Part shown: positions 34,901 through 46,376 of the stretch, piece by piece
Numbering within the stretch: position 1 is the first letter of the stretch
How the letters are laid out: the number at the start of each line of letters is the position of its first letter
Source: Sorghum bicolor
Lineage: Eukaryota > Streptophyta > Magnoliopsida > Poales > Poaceae
Assembly: GCF_000003195.3 (NCBI RefSeq)
Contig: NC_012870.2
Coordinates: 9,850,501 to 9,914,500 of the forward strand
Direction of reading: 5' to 3'
DNA: 64,000 nucleotides
Notes under the pieces: generated by a model
Seen by the model: only the letters and a program-made list of their open reading frames with translations
Database searches by the model: none
What the model was told of the DNA's origin: nothing
Made by a program: the position numbers and the translations under genes

Positions 34901-37712
34901 CACAGTAGATACAAGGAATGATGGCGAAACCCTTAAGTAGGAGATGATGTGCAGAATCTGGCAGTTTAACACCAAAAGTGTTCTTTAAAATCACATCACT
35001 ACCGATAATAGATGTCAACGAGATGATGTGGCTTGAGAAGATTAGGATCACTAACAACAAAACTGGTGCCACAGGACTCTCAAACATCTGCAGAAGACAA
35101 CAATACACAAACTTAGTAAGGAGCTTCAATGAAGAATCCATACTCAAAGTGATAGTGCTTTTCTCAGTTTCCATGCTGTTACAGGCTGTGTAAGGGTGAC
35201 AACATGAACAAGATAGGAATAAGGAAACATGTTATGTTCTCTGAGTTCGATTCCTTCTAGAACAGCAATAGGCAATAGCACAAAGGGCTAACAGATATTG
35301 GACGAACCTGGTTCATTAACTCAATACCATCTTGATAGTTAACAAGTGTTATATTACTGGATTCATCTGCTGCTGAGCTCAATAGAACATAGTTCACAAG
35401 AAAAACCCCAGTAAATACGAATAATACAGAAAACAGGTGATCATGAAACAGGGAACCAAGGGTAGGAGCTAGAGATCTTCTTTGCACCTGCACATATGAT
35501 ATCTGAATTAACATACAATCAAATAAGTAGAGAACAAATCAACGAAAATGGCCTGGTTTATCAAAGTGGAGTGCAGAGTGCAAAAGTATTAACACAATGA
35601 CTTGATGTGTTTTATAGTATTTTAAGGGAAGATTTTGAATGTTGTGTTAGTGGGCATGCATTTTGAATATGATATAACTAAATTGCATTCTAGTGAGATT
35701 TCTAATGTCTCATTAAATATAACTTCCTCGGTTCAGTTTTTGGCCTATCATGACGTTACTATGAATCAGAAGATTTTTTTTCTGTTTTAGTCACTGTGAA
35801 TCAGGTTATCAAGTTATAAACATGCTGCTAATAAATAGTATCATACACCACGAAGATCAATAAATTGCTGTAGACTAATGATGAATGTGATGCATTATAT
35901 GAGAAATACTGCGGATGGATACACATAAGTGAAAATAAAATGTACACATAAGTTGCTTTCGACATGAAACAAACACAACTGAAGCAATAATCCAGTCATC
36001 CTTTGGTAATAAGCATTATATTACTGTGTATTTAAGAAAAGTTACTCCTCCAGTGGTATTATTTGATTGCGAAAACATGAAACATTCTATACACTAAGAA
36101 GATGTGTCCGGCAATGAAAAACGCACATTAACTTAGTGCACCAGATGTAACTCCAAAGAGTCTCTGACAATTGTGATAAAGACTAATAATGAGCAATGGA
36201 CAGCTAGATTACCTGAACAACCGATGAATGAACATAAAAACCGTATGTTATTACATTTGCGCCAAGAAGTGCCATCAGCGAGTAAGCACTCTCACCACTC
36301 AACTTGGGGAACATCACATTCACATTGACAGGGACCTTTGGTTGACTGACTAATAAACCAAGCACAAAGCAAAGAAGTGTAAAGCCTGCTATGCAGGCAT
36401 TGAATGTTCCAGCCATCCTCCTGCCCTAGAATGAGCACAACCACGAAACCAGAAATATATAAGATATTAAAGAAGGTCGTCCTTTTTTGTGCAGCTCTTT
36501 GGGTTAATAAATTACCAGACGGGAGATAACATGTGGCAGCAGATAGACTACAACACTTGAAAAACATAGGCCTGTTATAATACCACCATATTCAAAAACA
36601 AGGTTGAAACCAACTGTTATGCCTGAAACCTGACAATACCAAATGTTAAATGTTTAAAAGATGGGGACCAGTTACATGCGCTAGCAGTGGCTAAAAGTAG
36701 TCTATCCATAACATGAACACGAATGTTCCCTAATGAAGCATGGACAAAAGATGAATCTGTCCAAGTGTGCAGACATACCATTGTTAGTTCTGCAATAATC
36801 AAGGACAGCCCTGCCTGAAGACTAAGAACAACATTTATTGTCTCACTGTACTCCTGGCAGCAAATCTACCGTCCATGTAAAAGTATGGCAAGTAATAGGT
36901 TAAGAAAATCAGAGGAATATGCTGAAAACATGAAGAAAACACATATCACAGAGGATCATTTTTCTCATAGACTTAAACATCAAACTAAAAGTCTGTTGAT
37001 AGATGTGAATATCTAAAGGGGCATACTTATCTTTTTTTTCAAGGGCTAACTATGAGATATTTAAATACAATCCCCCCCCCCCCCCCACACACACACAAGG
37101 GGAAAATCACAACAGCAGGAAATTATGCTTTGACTCTTAGATCGCAACATGTTTCTTTTTAGTCCAATAGTATTAAATGACAATATAGCATTACTACAAC
37201 AGCATTGAGACATGTGAAGACAAAGCCCATCACGTGGTTAATCAAATACTCCTGCTAACTTCTGCCTACATGAAAAATGCTTGCTTGGCAAACAGGTGAA
37301 CCATGAAATTAACATCCCAACTTACATATGAAACATGGAAATTCTCAAATTTTAATTTATCTCTTGCATCATGAGTTAGAACCAATAACATCTCTTCACA
37401 GTAGCTGTGACGAGAGTTCTACAAAATACTAAAGCAAGCAAGCACTCACTATACCCATACCTCTTTAAGATTCTTCCCAGTGACCATACCAATACAAATT
37501 GATTGATACTGGAATAGAATGGCTGAGAAATTGAAAAGCAGCACCAGCAACACTTGATCATACCCAAATCGAGATCCAGCGTCCATAGTCGCCAACCACT
37601 TTCCAAGGTCAATATACCCCATTGAAATCAGGAGTGTTGGCCCAAGGGTACGGAACAGATTAGGCCGACCATCCCCAGCGGCCAGAGATTCTATACTTCG
37701 CACACTGATCAT
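31936..37712 (-). CDS. EIN2: EIN2, ethylene-signalling transducer (copy 3, full length)
   Basis: Seven coding exons: 37461-37712, 36779-36865, 36516-36629, 36213-36425, 35308-35487, 32505-35087 and 31936-32217. They give 1236 aa. Residues 1 to about 460 form the Nramp-like multi-spanning ER membrane domain ([37 protein letters not shown]). The long cytoplasmic tail carries the conserved [16 protein letters not shown] block (about residues 665-682), [28 protein letters not shown] and [12 protein letters not shown]. The last exon holds [20 protein letters not shown] and the basic nuclear-localisation motif LKRYKRRL. In the known pathway CTR1 phosphorylates EIN2; when ethylene is sensed the tail is cleaved, enters the nucleus and activates EIN3/EIL. 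Length and motif order match rice EIN2, so this is the only copy here able to signal in the usual way. Confidence 0.93.
37070..37100. repeat. Poly-C/(CA)n tract in EIN2 copy 3 intron 1
   Basis: A run of about 15 C followed by acacacacac, a length-variable microsatellite. Confidence 0.7.
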
Positions 37713-38550
37713 GGTGAAGAAATAATGATGATCTGCAATGGATCAGTATGGATGCACACCTTCGAACAAAATATCCAATTGCTGCTTTGATCCAAGCACC
37801 TAATACAACTCTTTGAAGCTGAAGCTGGTGACCATCCACATCAACATAGAAGTTCTGAACATGGCATCCCCTTACCAATCTCTCCAACTATTCACAAAAA
37901 TGATGACTGCACAATTGTCGCAACTGTGTTTTCCTTGTACAGGAGTAGTGAGACCCACACCACAGCAGAGTTAATCATGCGCGACCAGGCCAAGTGTCTT
38001 CCTCCAAACCAGACATGAAGGCTTTAGATTCCCCCCACAACAATTATTCCAGAACCTCGCGACCGTATTGAAGCCGTAACCCCTGACCCTGACACGACCC
38101 ACCTAAAACAAAAATCGAGACACCATATTAGGCATAAGCAAACCGAAATCAAGCACTTCACAGGATCAAATGAAGAAACGAAAAATGCGGCAGGAAAACG
38201 TCGGGACCAAAGAACCAGCTTTCGAGCTCAGTGCTTCCCCTTTGTTTTTCCCCCATTTATTTATTACAAGGGCCCTTCCTTTTTTGGATTGGGATTCACC
38301 AACCGCCGAGCGCTCCGAAAAGCAAAACAACACGATCATCTTACCTCAGTCGTCGCCGTCGAGTGGCCGCAGCCTGCAAGGACGGCCGGAGGGCAGGCAG
38401 CGCGGTGCGGCGGCGGAGTCAAGCGGAGGCGTGAGTAGGGATGATCCCCCGAGCAAGGAAGCGGAGCGGGGGTGCGTTGCGTATGTACGTGGCGAGTAGC
38501 CGACTAGCGAAGCGGGTCGCGGCGCGGGGCTAGAACTAGAAGAACCGGGG
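37713..38550 (-). promoter_or_regulatory. 5' UTR intron, noncoding exon and promoter of EIN2 copy 3
   Basis: A tgcag acceptor lies 20 nt upstream of the ATG (exon side 37732). A donor reading gactgag|gtaaga has its exon side at 38345. The GC-rich sequence above it (to about 38550) is the likely noncoding first exon and core promoter. The splice sites are consensus, but the transcript is inferred. Confidence 0.45.
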
Positions 38551-38702
38551 CGAGCGGCTGGCGGCTGGCTTCGCCGGTCTGCTGTTTCAGGGGTCTTGGA
38601 CGGTGGTGACTAAGGCATTAAGCGGCAGATTACTGAAAAGTGAAAACCACCAGGCACCGGTTGGTGACTTTGGTCCACCTTGGCACTGAGTGATCACAGT
38701 AA

Positions 38703-40000
38703 GGCCATGTTTAGTTCCCCACCCAAAAACTTCTCACTTATTACATCAAACTAGTTAGTATACCCGTACGTTGCTACGGGATAGCTAAACTTTTATACTA
38801 AAATATATGGATCGCACAATAAGATAATAATACTATGAAAAAAATATCAAAGTTAAAATGACATTTAATCAAAGAAAGCAAAGTTCACAAAACTTGTGAA
38901 CTTGAATAAACTAACAATTATATTCCAAAAGATATTATCGTTCCGGTGATAACTTCTTTGAAATTACATATACTGAGTCATGGAAAGAGTCGAGCAACCA
39001 AAATAAAACTTAGAGTGACCAACAAATTATAATTGCCATGGGGCTAGGTACAGCCCATGCCATCATGAAACCTGATCGTAATTGGGCATCTCAATATTTC
39101 AACTTGAACACATTGAAACTCAGTTAACTGACAATCAATCAGTGAGAGACAATAATCAATTAAGAGGATTTCAATTAAGAGTCAAGCACTATTAAACATT
39201 ATGTATTCTCTTTCACAAGCAGACCTAGAGCCTAACGTATCATTAACAAAACCAGGTTTGCAAATGTTATGTCCTCCCATGCAACTGCATTAGATATAAA
39301 TACTGCATATAGGTATGTAATCACCAATTAAAAACAGTAAGTTGTTCCTGAAATTCCAAAACTTAACATGAGTTTCTTCAGTGCCTTTTGCCTAAGGTGC
39401 TGCTCTTCTCTTCTTAGTGAGCCCGGGGCGGTGGCAGTGTGGAGTCCAAGCTCTGCACAATACCCCTAGAACAATAATAGGAGATTAGGATCAATTCAGC
39501 CTAGTTGGCAACTGCTGTGAGGAGGGGGGCACATGAACTAAGACCTCATTGGTGAAATCGATGGCAACATCGCTGTGGATTGAACACACACTGCCAATAT
39601 GCTGCGCTAAATGTTTAATGAAAGTTTTTGAGCCATCAGATAAGCACTTGATGTGGTCCATTCAGCAGGTTTGAGATGAACCACACATTTAGAAGATATA
39701 AAAAAATCAATGATTATAAGGATAGCTTTGAAGCCTAGCATGCTATAAAAACTGGATCAAGCTAATTATTCACGGAATGCAAAAAAAAGTAGCATTATCA
39801 AGCCTATTACTTCATTGTAGCATCGCTCAAAAACGCTGAAATTTCAGGAAGGACGGATCCTCCAAACTATCAACATTGTCTGATTCAATGTTCAAAGAAT
39901 CTATTATTCGCAAAAGAATCTAAACCTAATAAATAAATAAAGCAAATACATGTTTGCTCAAATAAGTTTAGCCCTTTGTTCCTGAATCTAAGCCTAATAA
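38703..40000. other. Repeat-rich AT-rich intergenic DNA
   Basis: Starts with a broken GGCC.TGTTTAGTTCC MITE end (38703-38750) running into 'tacccgtacgttgctacggg', a hallmark of abundant grass repeats that I cannot classify. The rest is AT-rich, with no ORF of interest. Confidence 0.4.
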
Positions 40001-40064
40001 ATAAATCAGAGCACAAGATATTGTGTCATTTGCAGGATTTGCACAAGATAAATCAGAGCAAACC

Positions 40065-40340
40065 GGCGTCAGCGGAGGTGAAGGGGCACAGGCCGCAGAG
40101 ACGGATCGATCGGGGCTGCGGACGGCCGTGCGGCCGGCGGCCGGTCTCGTGGTCACGATGGAGTCCAAGATTAAAGAAGGCCATGAAGCTTTCATCAAAC
40201 TGGCATCAGCGGAGGTGTGGGGTGCAGACCGCGGAGACGGATTGGGGCTGCAGACTGCCGCACAGTCGGCGACTGGTGTCGATCTTGGTCAGGATGGAGG
40301 CCACCGTGATGCTTCGTGAGGTCGTTCACGATGTGAGGTC
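40065..40340. repeat. 137 bp tandem duplication in a GC-rich patch
   Basis: ggcgtcagcggaggtg at 40065 and ggcatcagcggaggtg at 40202 start two diverged units. Both continue through gagacggat, ggggctgc and a ggatggag/gatggagtcc end. Confidence 0.65.
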
Positions 40341-40743
40341 GTACGATAATTTGTTTTAGGGATGATGTGTGATCTCCGGTTTCCAAATTCGCGAAGAAGA
40401 CTACAGGCCGGGCGAGGGCGATGGAGATTGTGTTTTGTTTTCTTAGCCGTGACCGAAATTTTTGCTACTTAGGATTGGAAAGTGCTAGGGTGATGAAAAT
40501 TCACATAAAAAATCCTTTATTTTTTCTTATTTCATTTCGCACCTTCCACATCTCTGATTAAGTGATTATATATTATTCTCTATTGTAAATTTGCATCAGG
40601 AATCATTTCTTGTTTTTTATTTCAATTTTCACCCTTCCACCTCCTATACGGCACGGCATCGGTTGTTTCGCACGTAGAGGGGAGCGGGAGCGACCCAAAA
40701 AAAGTCGCACCATCTGGTGGTCTTACTTTTGTTCTTTTTAGTT

Positions 40744-40907
40744 GTAGGAGATTTGTCGATATATACAGAGGACATTAAATATAGACGAAAACAAAAACTA
40801 ATTATATAATTTTCCTGTAAATTATGAGACGAATCTTTTAAGCCTTGCCAAATAAAACAAAAATGCTACGGTAGCCAATTTAAAAAGATTTTGATCTAAA
40901 CAAGGCC
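40744..40907. mobile_element. Truncated Tourist-like MITE
   Basis: Only the inner core and right end remain (cattaaatatagacgaaaa, gagacgaatctttt, ctaaacaaggcc). Confidence 0.6.
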
Positions 40908-41721
40908 TAATACCATCAGTGCCACATTGCCACCCTTAATCATCACCACCTCAGCAAAACTTTACTGTGCATAAAAGGTTAATGTTATTAGTAATATCAT
41001 GAGTCTTTTTTTCAACGCAGAGATCCCTACATAAATATCACAAGAGGACACCTAAAAAATGGTCGGCCGTCTTTTTCTCTGAGGCCAGCGGCTCTCTCTC
41101 CCTTGCCTTTCTCTTCTCCGGCGCCCCTCCTCTCTAGTTGCCCTTGCCCCTGCCTTGGCACGTTAGGGCTTCTAGCACGCCACTACCTTCTCCCCCCTCT
41201 CGCCAGAGCTCCCTTGCCCTGACTTCGTTCGGCCGCCACCACTGCCGCTAGGGCCCCTAAATACCCTCCAGTTATTCTCATCGCCTGACTGGCCTTCCTC
41301 CCACCAAACCTTCCTTTTAAGCTCACCGAAGTTTGGGGAGATAAGAGAGAGGATTTGACGGAACCCTAACTCGCAAATCCAAGAGGAGAAGGAGGAGGAG
41401 GAGGAAGCCGCCTACCTCGCCGGTGCCGATGTCGGTGTCGCCAAAACCCACCGCCGCCACTAGAAGGGGAGGGTAGGAGCTACGTGGGAAGGAAGAAGGT
41501 GACACGCATGGGGGACCAGATGCGTTGACCGTGTGCGTGCGATGCGTTAAAAAAGTGGCCAGTTGTGTTAAAGTCATTACCACTGCAAGATCTAATTAAT
41601 AAAAAAACTTTAGTATTGGTTTATATGCTAGTCACATCATTGCATGATATTTTATGATCAAATGTGTCATATACTCATATAAAAAATATAACTACTTGTA
41701 GTGCTATATAAATAAAGTAGC

Positions 41722-41797
41722 ATATAGCGAACTAAGCGAATGGTTACTTGTGTTGGAACTTGTCCAATCAAGTTCAAGGTTCAAATCCTTGAATATT
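41722..41797 (+). repeat. tRNA-like (SINE-type) sequence
   Basis: gaactaagcgaatggttact resembles an A box, and ggttcaaatcc about 30 bases on is an exact B-box-like motif. The acceptor stem is not convincing. Confidence 0.35.
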
Positions 41798-42119
41798 TTA
41801 GTATTTTTTTAGATTTATTATAAAATTTAATGATATTATTCATTTAACGATAAGAACGTGTCGTCAACACCGAGATACTTATAGGGTTTGGCAGGAGATA
41901 GAAAGAATTTTGGAAGTAGATAGATCATGATTGATCTCGGTGGCTGAGTTGATGTCTAAATCAAAACTTGTAGAGAACTTGAATTAAGTTGGGCTAGCCA
42001 AACTCATTTTAACAGGTGGATGGTTCATCTGGTGGGAGCGGAGGAAGTTTGTCCATGGAGAAACTATCCAACATCCAACATGTTCGGCCTTTGCCACCTT
42101 TGACGACAAATTATAAGAG

Positions 42120-42655
42120 AGCTATGGAGAAGTGTAGCCTATTCAGAAAGAAGTGTGGAAGAAACCTCCATAAGGTAACCTATTAACCAATGTTGATACA
42201 AGTTTAGAGATGGAAAGTGGAAGGATAAGTGTTGTAATCAGAGATAGATTCTAGTGGGTCATTCATAGGAACTTCACACTCATATTTTGAGCATGTGGTT
42301 GATGCTCCATTGGCTGATGTAATGGCAGTAAAAAATGGTCTACTATTGGCACAACACATCAGGTACAATAGAATTATAATCCAATCAAATTATTTGGAAG
42401 TGGTTGAAACAATGTAACAAGGGTTTTTTTTGGCAGCAGCTGAGGCACCTATAAACGACATATATAATTATTTTTGGCAGGAGTTCCAGTCTATCTCTAT
42501 TGAACATTATGACCGGGAATCAAACCAGGTGGCGCATATACTAGCTGGGGAAGCTATTTCTTGGAAAGTCTTGCGTATTTGGGTGGATGAACTCTCTAGT
42601 TTCATTTTAGAGAGTTTGATAAATGATCTAACCATGTTTGCAAATCAATAAAATA
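42120..42655 (+). pseudogene. LINE-derived RNase H-like domain fossil
   Basis: Translates in shifting frames to the plant LINE RNase H domain. VWKKPP..NLLTNVDTSLE..SGRISVVIRDRF is followed by IIQSNYLEVVETM, a stop, and then EAPINDIYNYFWQEF and HYDRESNQVAHILAGEAIS. The spaced D.S/SN and RESNQVAH.LA motifs are diagnostic. Stops and frame changes show it is degenerate. Confidence 0.7.
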
Positions 42656-43680
42656 CGCTACATGGTATTAAAAAAAACATGAGAGGCGTGGCAAGGAGAA
42701 TGTAAGCCACACGGAATTGGAGAAAACTCAAAATACGTGGAGATAAAACTGTTGTCGCTTACGTATAGCGCATGATAAGATACACAGCGAGGACGTAAGC
42801 CACACGAAGGCATGGTGCACAACGATGATACAATTCATCACTAGGAAAAAAAACAATCTCCTCTTTTTTTTAAAAAAATAAAATATATATTATTAGTGTT
42901 ATTATAAATTATAAATGATATAAGAGCCTTGAGACTGATAAATACAGTACTACTGTAAGACAAAAGCGAGCAGGAGGCAAACCGAGATGGGCAGAGCGGT
43001 ATTCGTTCGTCTTGTTGCTCCAGCCTGCCTTCTTATCTTCTGATGTTTTTTCTCCTCAATTCTCTATCTCCAGCGCTTCACCCTAGCTAGAGGCTACTGT
43101 TGCCGACTTCTTGTCCGTTTGTTGGTACGGACGCACACAAGGGCCTCTCACGGTCACAGGTGGCACACCACCGTGGCAGGCAGACCTGATCGCTGAACTT
43201 CGAAACTGGAAAGGCTACGAGACGTTTTCATTTTCGCATCCGTGTCCATGCTGCACCTCAGATGGATCCTAAGATCACGCTGCCTCGCGAGTGGCGACTG
43301 ATCGAGCATGGAGGAACCCATTCCCGGCCATCTCGCCATGCGCCCGCGCCGCGCCGGCGGTTTTTAGTGCTGCCGCCTGCCGTGCGTGCACCGGCGGAGG
43401 GAGAGCTGTTCCCACTTCAGAAACAGGAGAAAGAGGAGATCGCGCGGGCGCCGGGCTGAGGCACACGCCGATCCCGTGTCGTGGCGCCACCGCCAACGGC
43501 AGCCAGCAAGTTAGAGGAATTGTTTCCGGCAGATTGTTGCACTCGTGAATTTTTTTGAATTGCAGTGCCTTTTTTTTTCTCTCCTCCCTTCGCTCGTGTC
43601 AGCTTGCTTGGCACAGCTGTGGTGTGCTGCAGCACTTTTGGTGCTCCTGCTAATAATCAAGTAATCAACCAACCGTGTTA

Positions 43681-44120
43681 GGGGTGTTTGATACTATGGG
43701 ATTAAACTTTAGTCCTGTCATATAGGATATTTAGATACTAATTAATTGGGAGTATTAAAATAGACTAATTAAAAAACAAATTACACATATGGCAGCTAAT
43801 TTGCAAGACGAATTTTTAAACATAATTAGTCCATAATTTTACAATATGGTGCTACAGTAAATATATGCTAATCATAGATTAATTTGGTTTAATAGGTTCG
43901 TCTTGCTAATTAATCTAATCCTATTCAATTATAGTTTTATAAGTAGATCATATTTAATTCTCCTATTTAGCATTTGAGTGATGTTCATTGGCTGAAAAGC
44001 CATGACTGAAAGTATCGTTCACTAATTTTTTTGAGAGAAAAATACTACTAGATGACTAGTAGATTTGACATATAAGCTCAAGTGAATAGGCTCTAAACTT
44101 TAGCACGTGATCCAAACGCC
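43681..44120. mobile_element. GGGGTGTTTGATACTA MITE carrying a small inner insertion
   Basis: Left end ggggtgtttgatactatggg after TTA. Right end aaactttagcacgtgatccaaacgcc is roughly inverted. Its core (aaacaaattacacatatgg, agacgaatttttaaacat) resembles the GGGCCTGTTTAG group. A second small MITE lies inside at about 43980-44095. Confidence 0.55.
43980..44095. mobile_element. Small MITE, gttcattggctgaaaagcc family
   Basis: About 115 bp from gttcattggctgaaaagcca to ataagctcaagtgaatag, with the tgagagaaaaatac interior shared with 44183-44297 and 8707-8784. Confidence 0.5.
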
Positions 44121-44182
44121 TTTTTTTAGGAGTGTAGGATCATCGTCAGATAGTTTTCTCCATTTCCCTTTTCCAATGGAAA

Positions 44183-44297
44183 GGCCTGTTCATTTGAATT
44201 TATTAGTCGAATATGCTAGCCATTCAGCAGTATTTTTTCCTTACAATAAATCAGCGAATAGTACTTTTAGTCATGACTTATCAGCTAAATAAACATG
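44183..44297. mobile_element. Small MITE, same family, inverted
   Basis: ggcctgttcatttgaattta to atgacttatcagctaaataa. It reads as the reverse complement of the family (gtacttttagtcatgactta). Confidence 0.5.
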
Positions 44298-44388
44298 TTG
44301 TAGGACTTGCAGTGCCATTCTTTCTAGTGTAGCGCTAATAACCCCAATATCACGCTCGGTTTTTTATAATAATATTGTGTTCAGCTAA

Positions 44389-44959
44389 GAGCATCTCCAA
44401 GAGTCTTTATGATTTCACTCTCTAAATAATCATTTAGAGAACTATTTTCATAAAAATTATTTTATACATTTCTTCACTCTCCAACAACTTTTCTATCTTT
44501 CATGCACACTCTAAAGAGTCTCGTCTTCTATTTTTTGTTAGCGAAAAATCCGGAATAGAAGATAACTATATTTGCATAATCATTTAGACAAGCTGTTGGA
44601 GGATAACTTTTCAAAAACTTTATTCCTAGAATTTAGCAAAGATTTAGAGAGTCTCTTGAAGTTGCTCTCTAAGAGCAACTCCAAGAGCTCTCTAAATCCT
44701 TTCTAAATGCTAGGAAAAGAGATTTTAGTGAAAAAAATATCTTCCAATAGTTTGTCTAAATGGTTATGCAAATATACCCATCTTTTATTCTGAATTTTTT
44801 GCTAGTCAAAAATAGAAGACGAGAATGGCTCCGTAGAGTGCGTACGAGAGATAGAAAAGTTGTTGGAAAGTGAAGAAATATATAAAGCGATTTTTATAAA
44901 AATGGTTCTCTAAATGATGATTTAGAGAGTGAGATTTGCAAAGACTTTTGGAGATGCTC
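44389..44959. mobile_element. Head-to-head pair of GAGCATCTCCAAGAG MITEs forming a 570 bp inverted repeat
   Basis: The left unit (44389-44667) runs gagcatctccaagagtctt ... ttgaagttgctc. The right unit (44673-44959) is its diverged reverse complement, gagcaactccaagag ... cttttggagatgctc. TAA lies outside on both sides and at the centre (44670-44672). A transcript would fold into a long imperfect hairpin. Confidence 0.8.
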
Positions 44960-45127
44960 TAAGGTCTCTTTTAGTATATCATCAACACCGGCTCTTATAG
45001 CTATTTCAAATCATTTTGTATCAAACGGAATAACATCAAATAGCTTCACTCAAGTGCTTTCAAAACCTACTGAGACAAAGGATAACTTTTTTTAACCGAG
45101 GGTATAGTTTTATCTAGTTCTAACTTT

Positions 45128-45319
45128 GGCCTTGTTTAGTTCACCCCAAAAATCAAAAAGTTTTTAAAATTCTCCGTCACATCGAATCTTACGATACATG
45201 CATGAAGCATTAAATATAGATGAAAACAAAAAACTAATTACACAGTTTGCCTGTAAATCACGAGACGAATTTTTTGATTCTAGTTAGTCTATAATTGGAC
45301 AACGGAACTAAACAAGGCC
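45128..45319. mobile_element. Tourist-like MITE with internal deletion
   Basis: Ends ggccttgtttagttcacc and ggaactaaacaaggcc are intact, but the element is 192 bp instead of about 240. The gap is between ataattggacaa and cggaacta. Confidence 0.75.
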
Positions 45320-45832
45320 TTACCCTAGTGGGCCCCTGGGAGGACGAAGGGCCGTTTTGCCCTGCATTGAGAAAAGGACACGCACATGACACGGCCAACC
45401 GGGGTACAGGGCGTCGGGGCTGCCAGAGAAGAAGTAGATCAGAGAAAAGGTTATGCGGACAAGAAGAAGAAATAGGAGAATATGAAAAAAAAAAGAGAAG
45501 GATATTTTGGTTTTATGTCCACTATTAGTAGCTATTTTGCTTTACTTTAGGCTCTAACTATTTACAAAACTAAAAACATGACTAAAGAGTAATTTACGAG
45601 ACGAATATTTTAACACTAATTAGTCTATGATTATACACTAATTACTAAATAAAATGAAGAGGTTACAGTACATGTTAAACTTTAATAATCCTAACCAAAT
45701 AGCCCCTTATATCAAAATCTGCTCGATTTGTAAAGTGGAGCTATGCAGAACGCAGGCTAAGCATTTTTTTAATGTTATATAGGTGTCGATAGCGAGATGA
45801 TGATATATTAGCTCGGTCCATCAAACACGTTT

Positions 45833-45857
45833 ATTTATATATATATATATATATATG
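45833..45857. repeat. (AT)n microsatellite
   Basis: A run of about 12 AT repeats. Confidence 0.8.
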
Positions 45858-46376
45858 AATAATAAAACGTGCCTACGTGCATCAGTGAGCACATGTGTAC
45901 CTAAAAGCAGTTCTAACCCTAAAACCATCTCGATGTTTGGCCAACCGTTGCAAACGCAAATGCAAAGGGACATGAGAAATAGTCTTTGATAATGGATTAC
46001 AGTGAAAGGATAGCGTAATTTCTGAAAAGATGTATCCGATTACATGGTAATGAATTACGGACCAAGCTAAAGCATACAAATGTAATGCAATCGCTTTCCC
46101 TCTGTAACCCGTTTGTGTAATAAAACTACAAATCGAACACTATCATTTTTTACGGGATAACAGATCGATGAATCATTCATTACTGTTACCATCAGAGACA
46201 CTTGAAATGTGGTCCAGATCTCCACCAAAGACGCCCCTGTCAACGTTTTTTTTTTTTGACGAATTAAAAGTTGAAACACATCAACACATCACACGCTGAC
46301 AATAGCGAACGCATATATATAGCTACCAATAAGCAGCACGTAGTATCATCCACGGCGGGACAAAACAAATCTCTGC

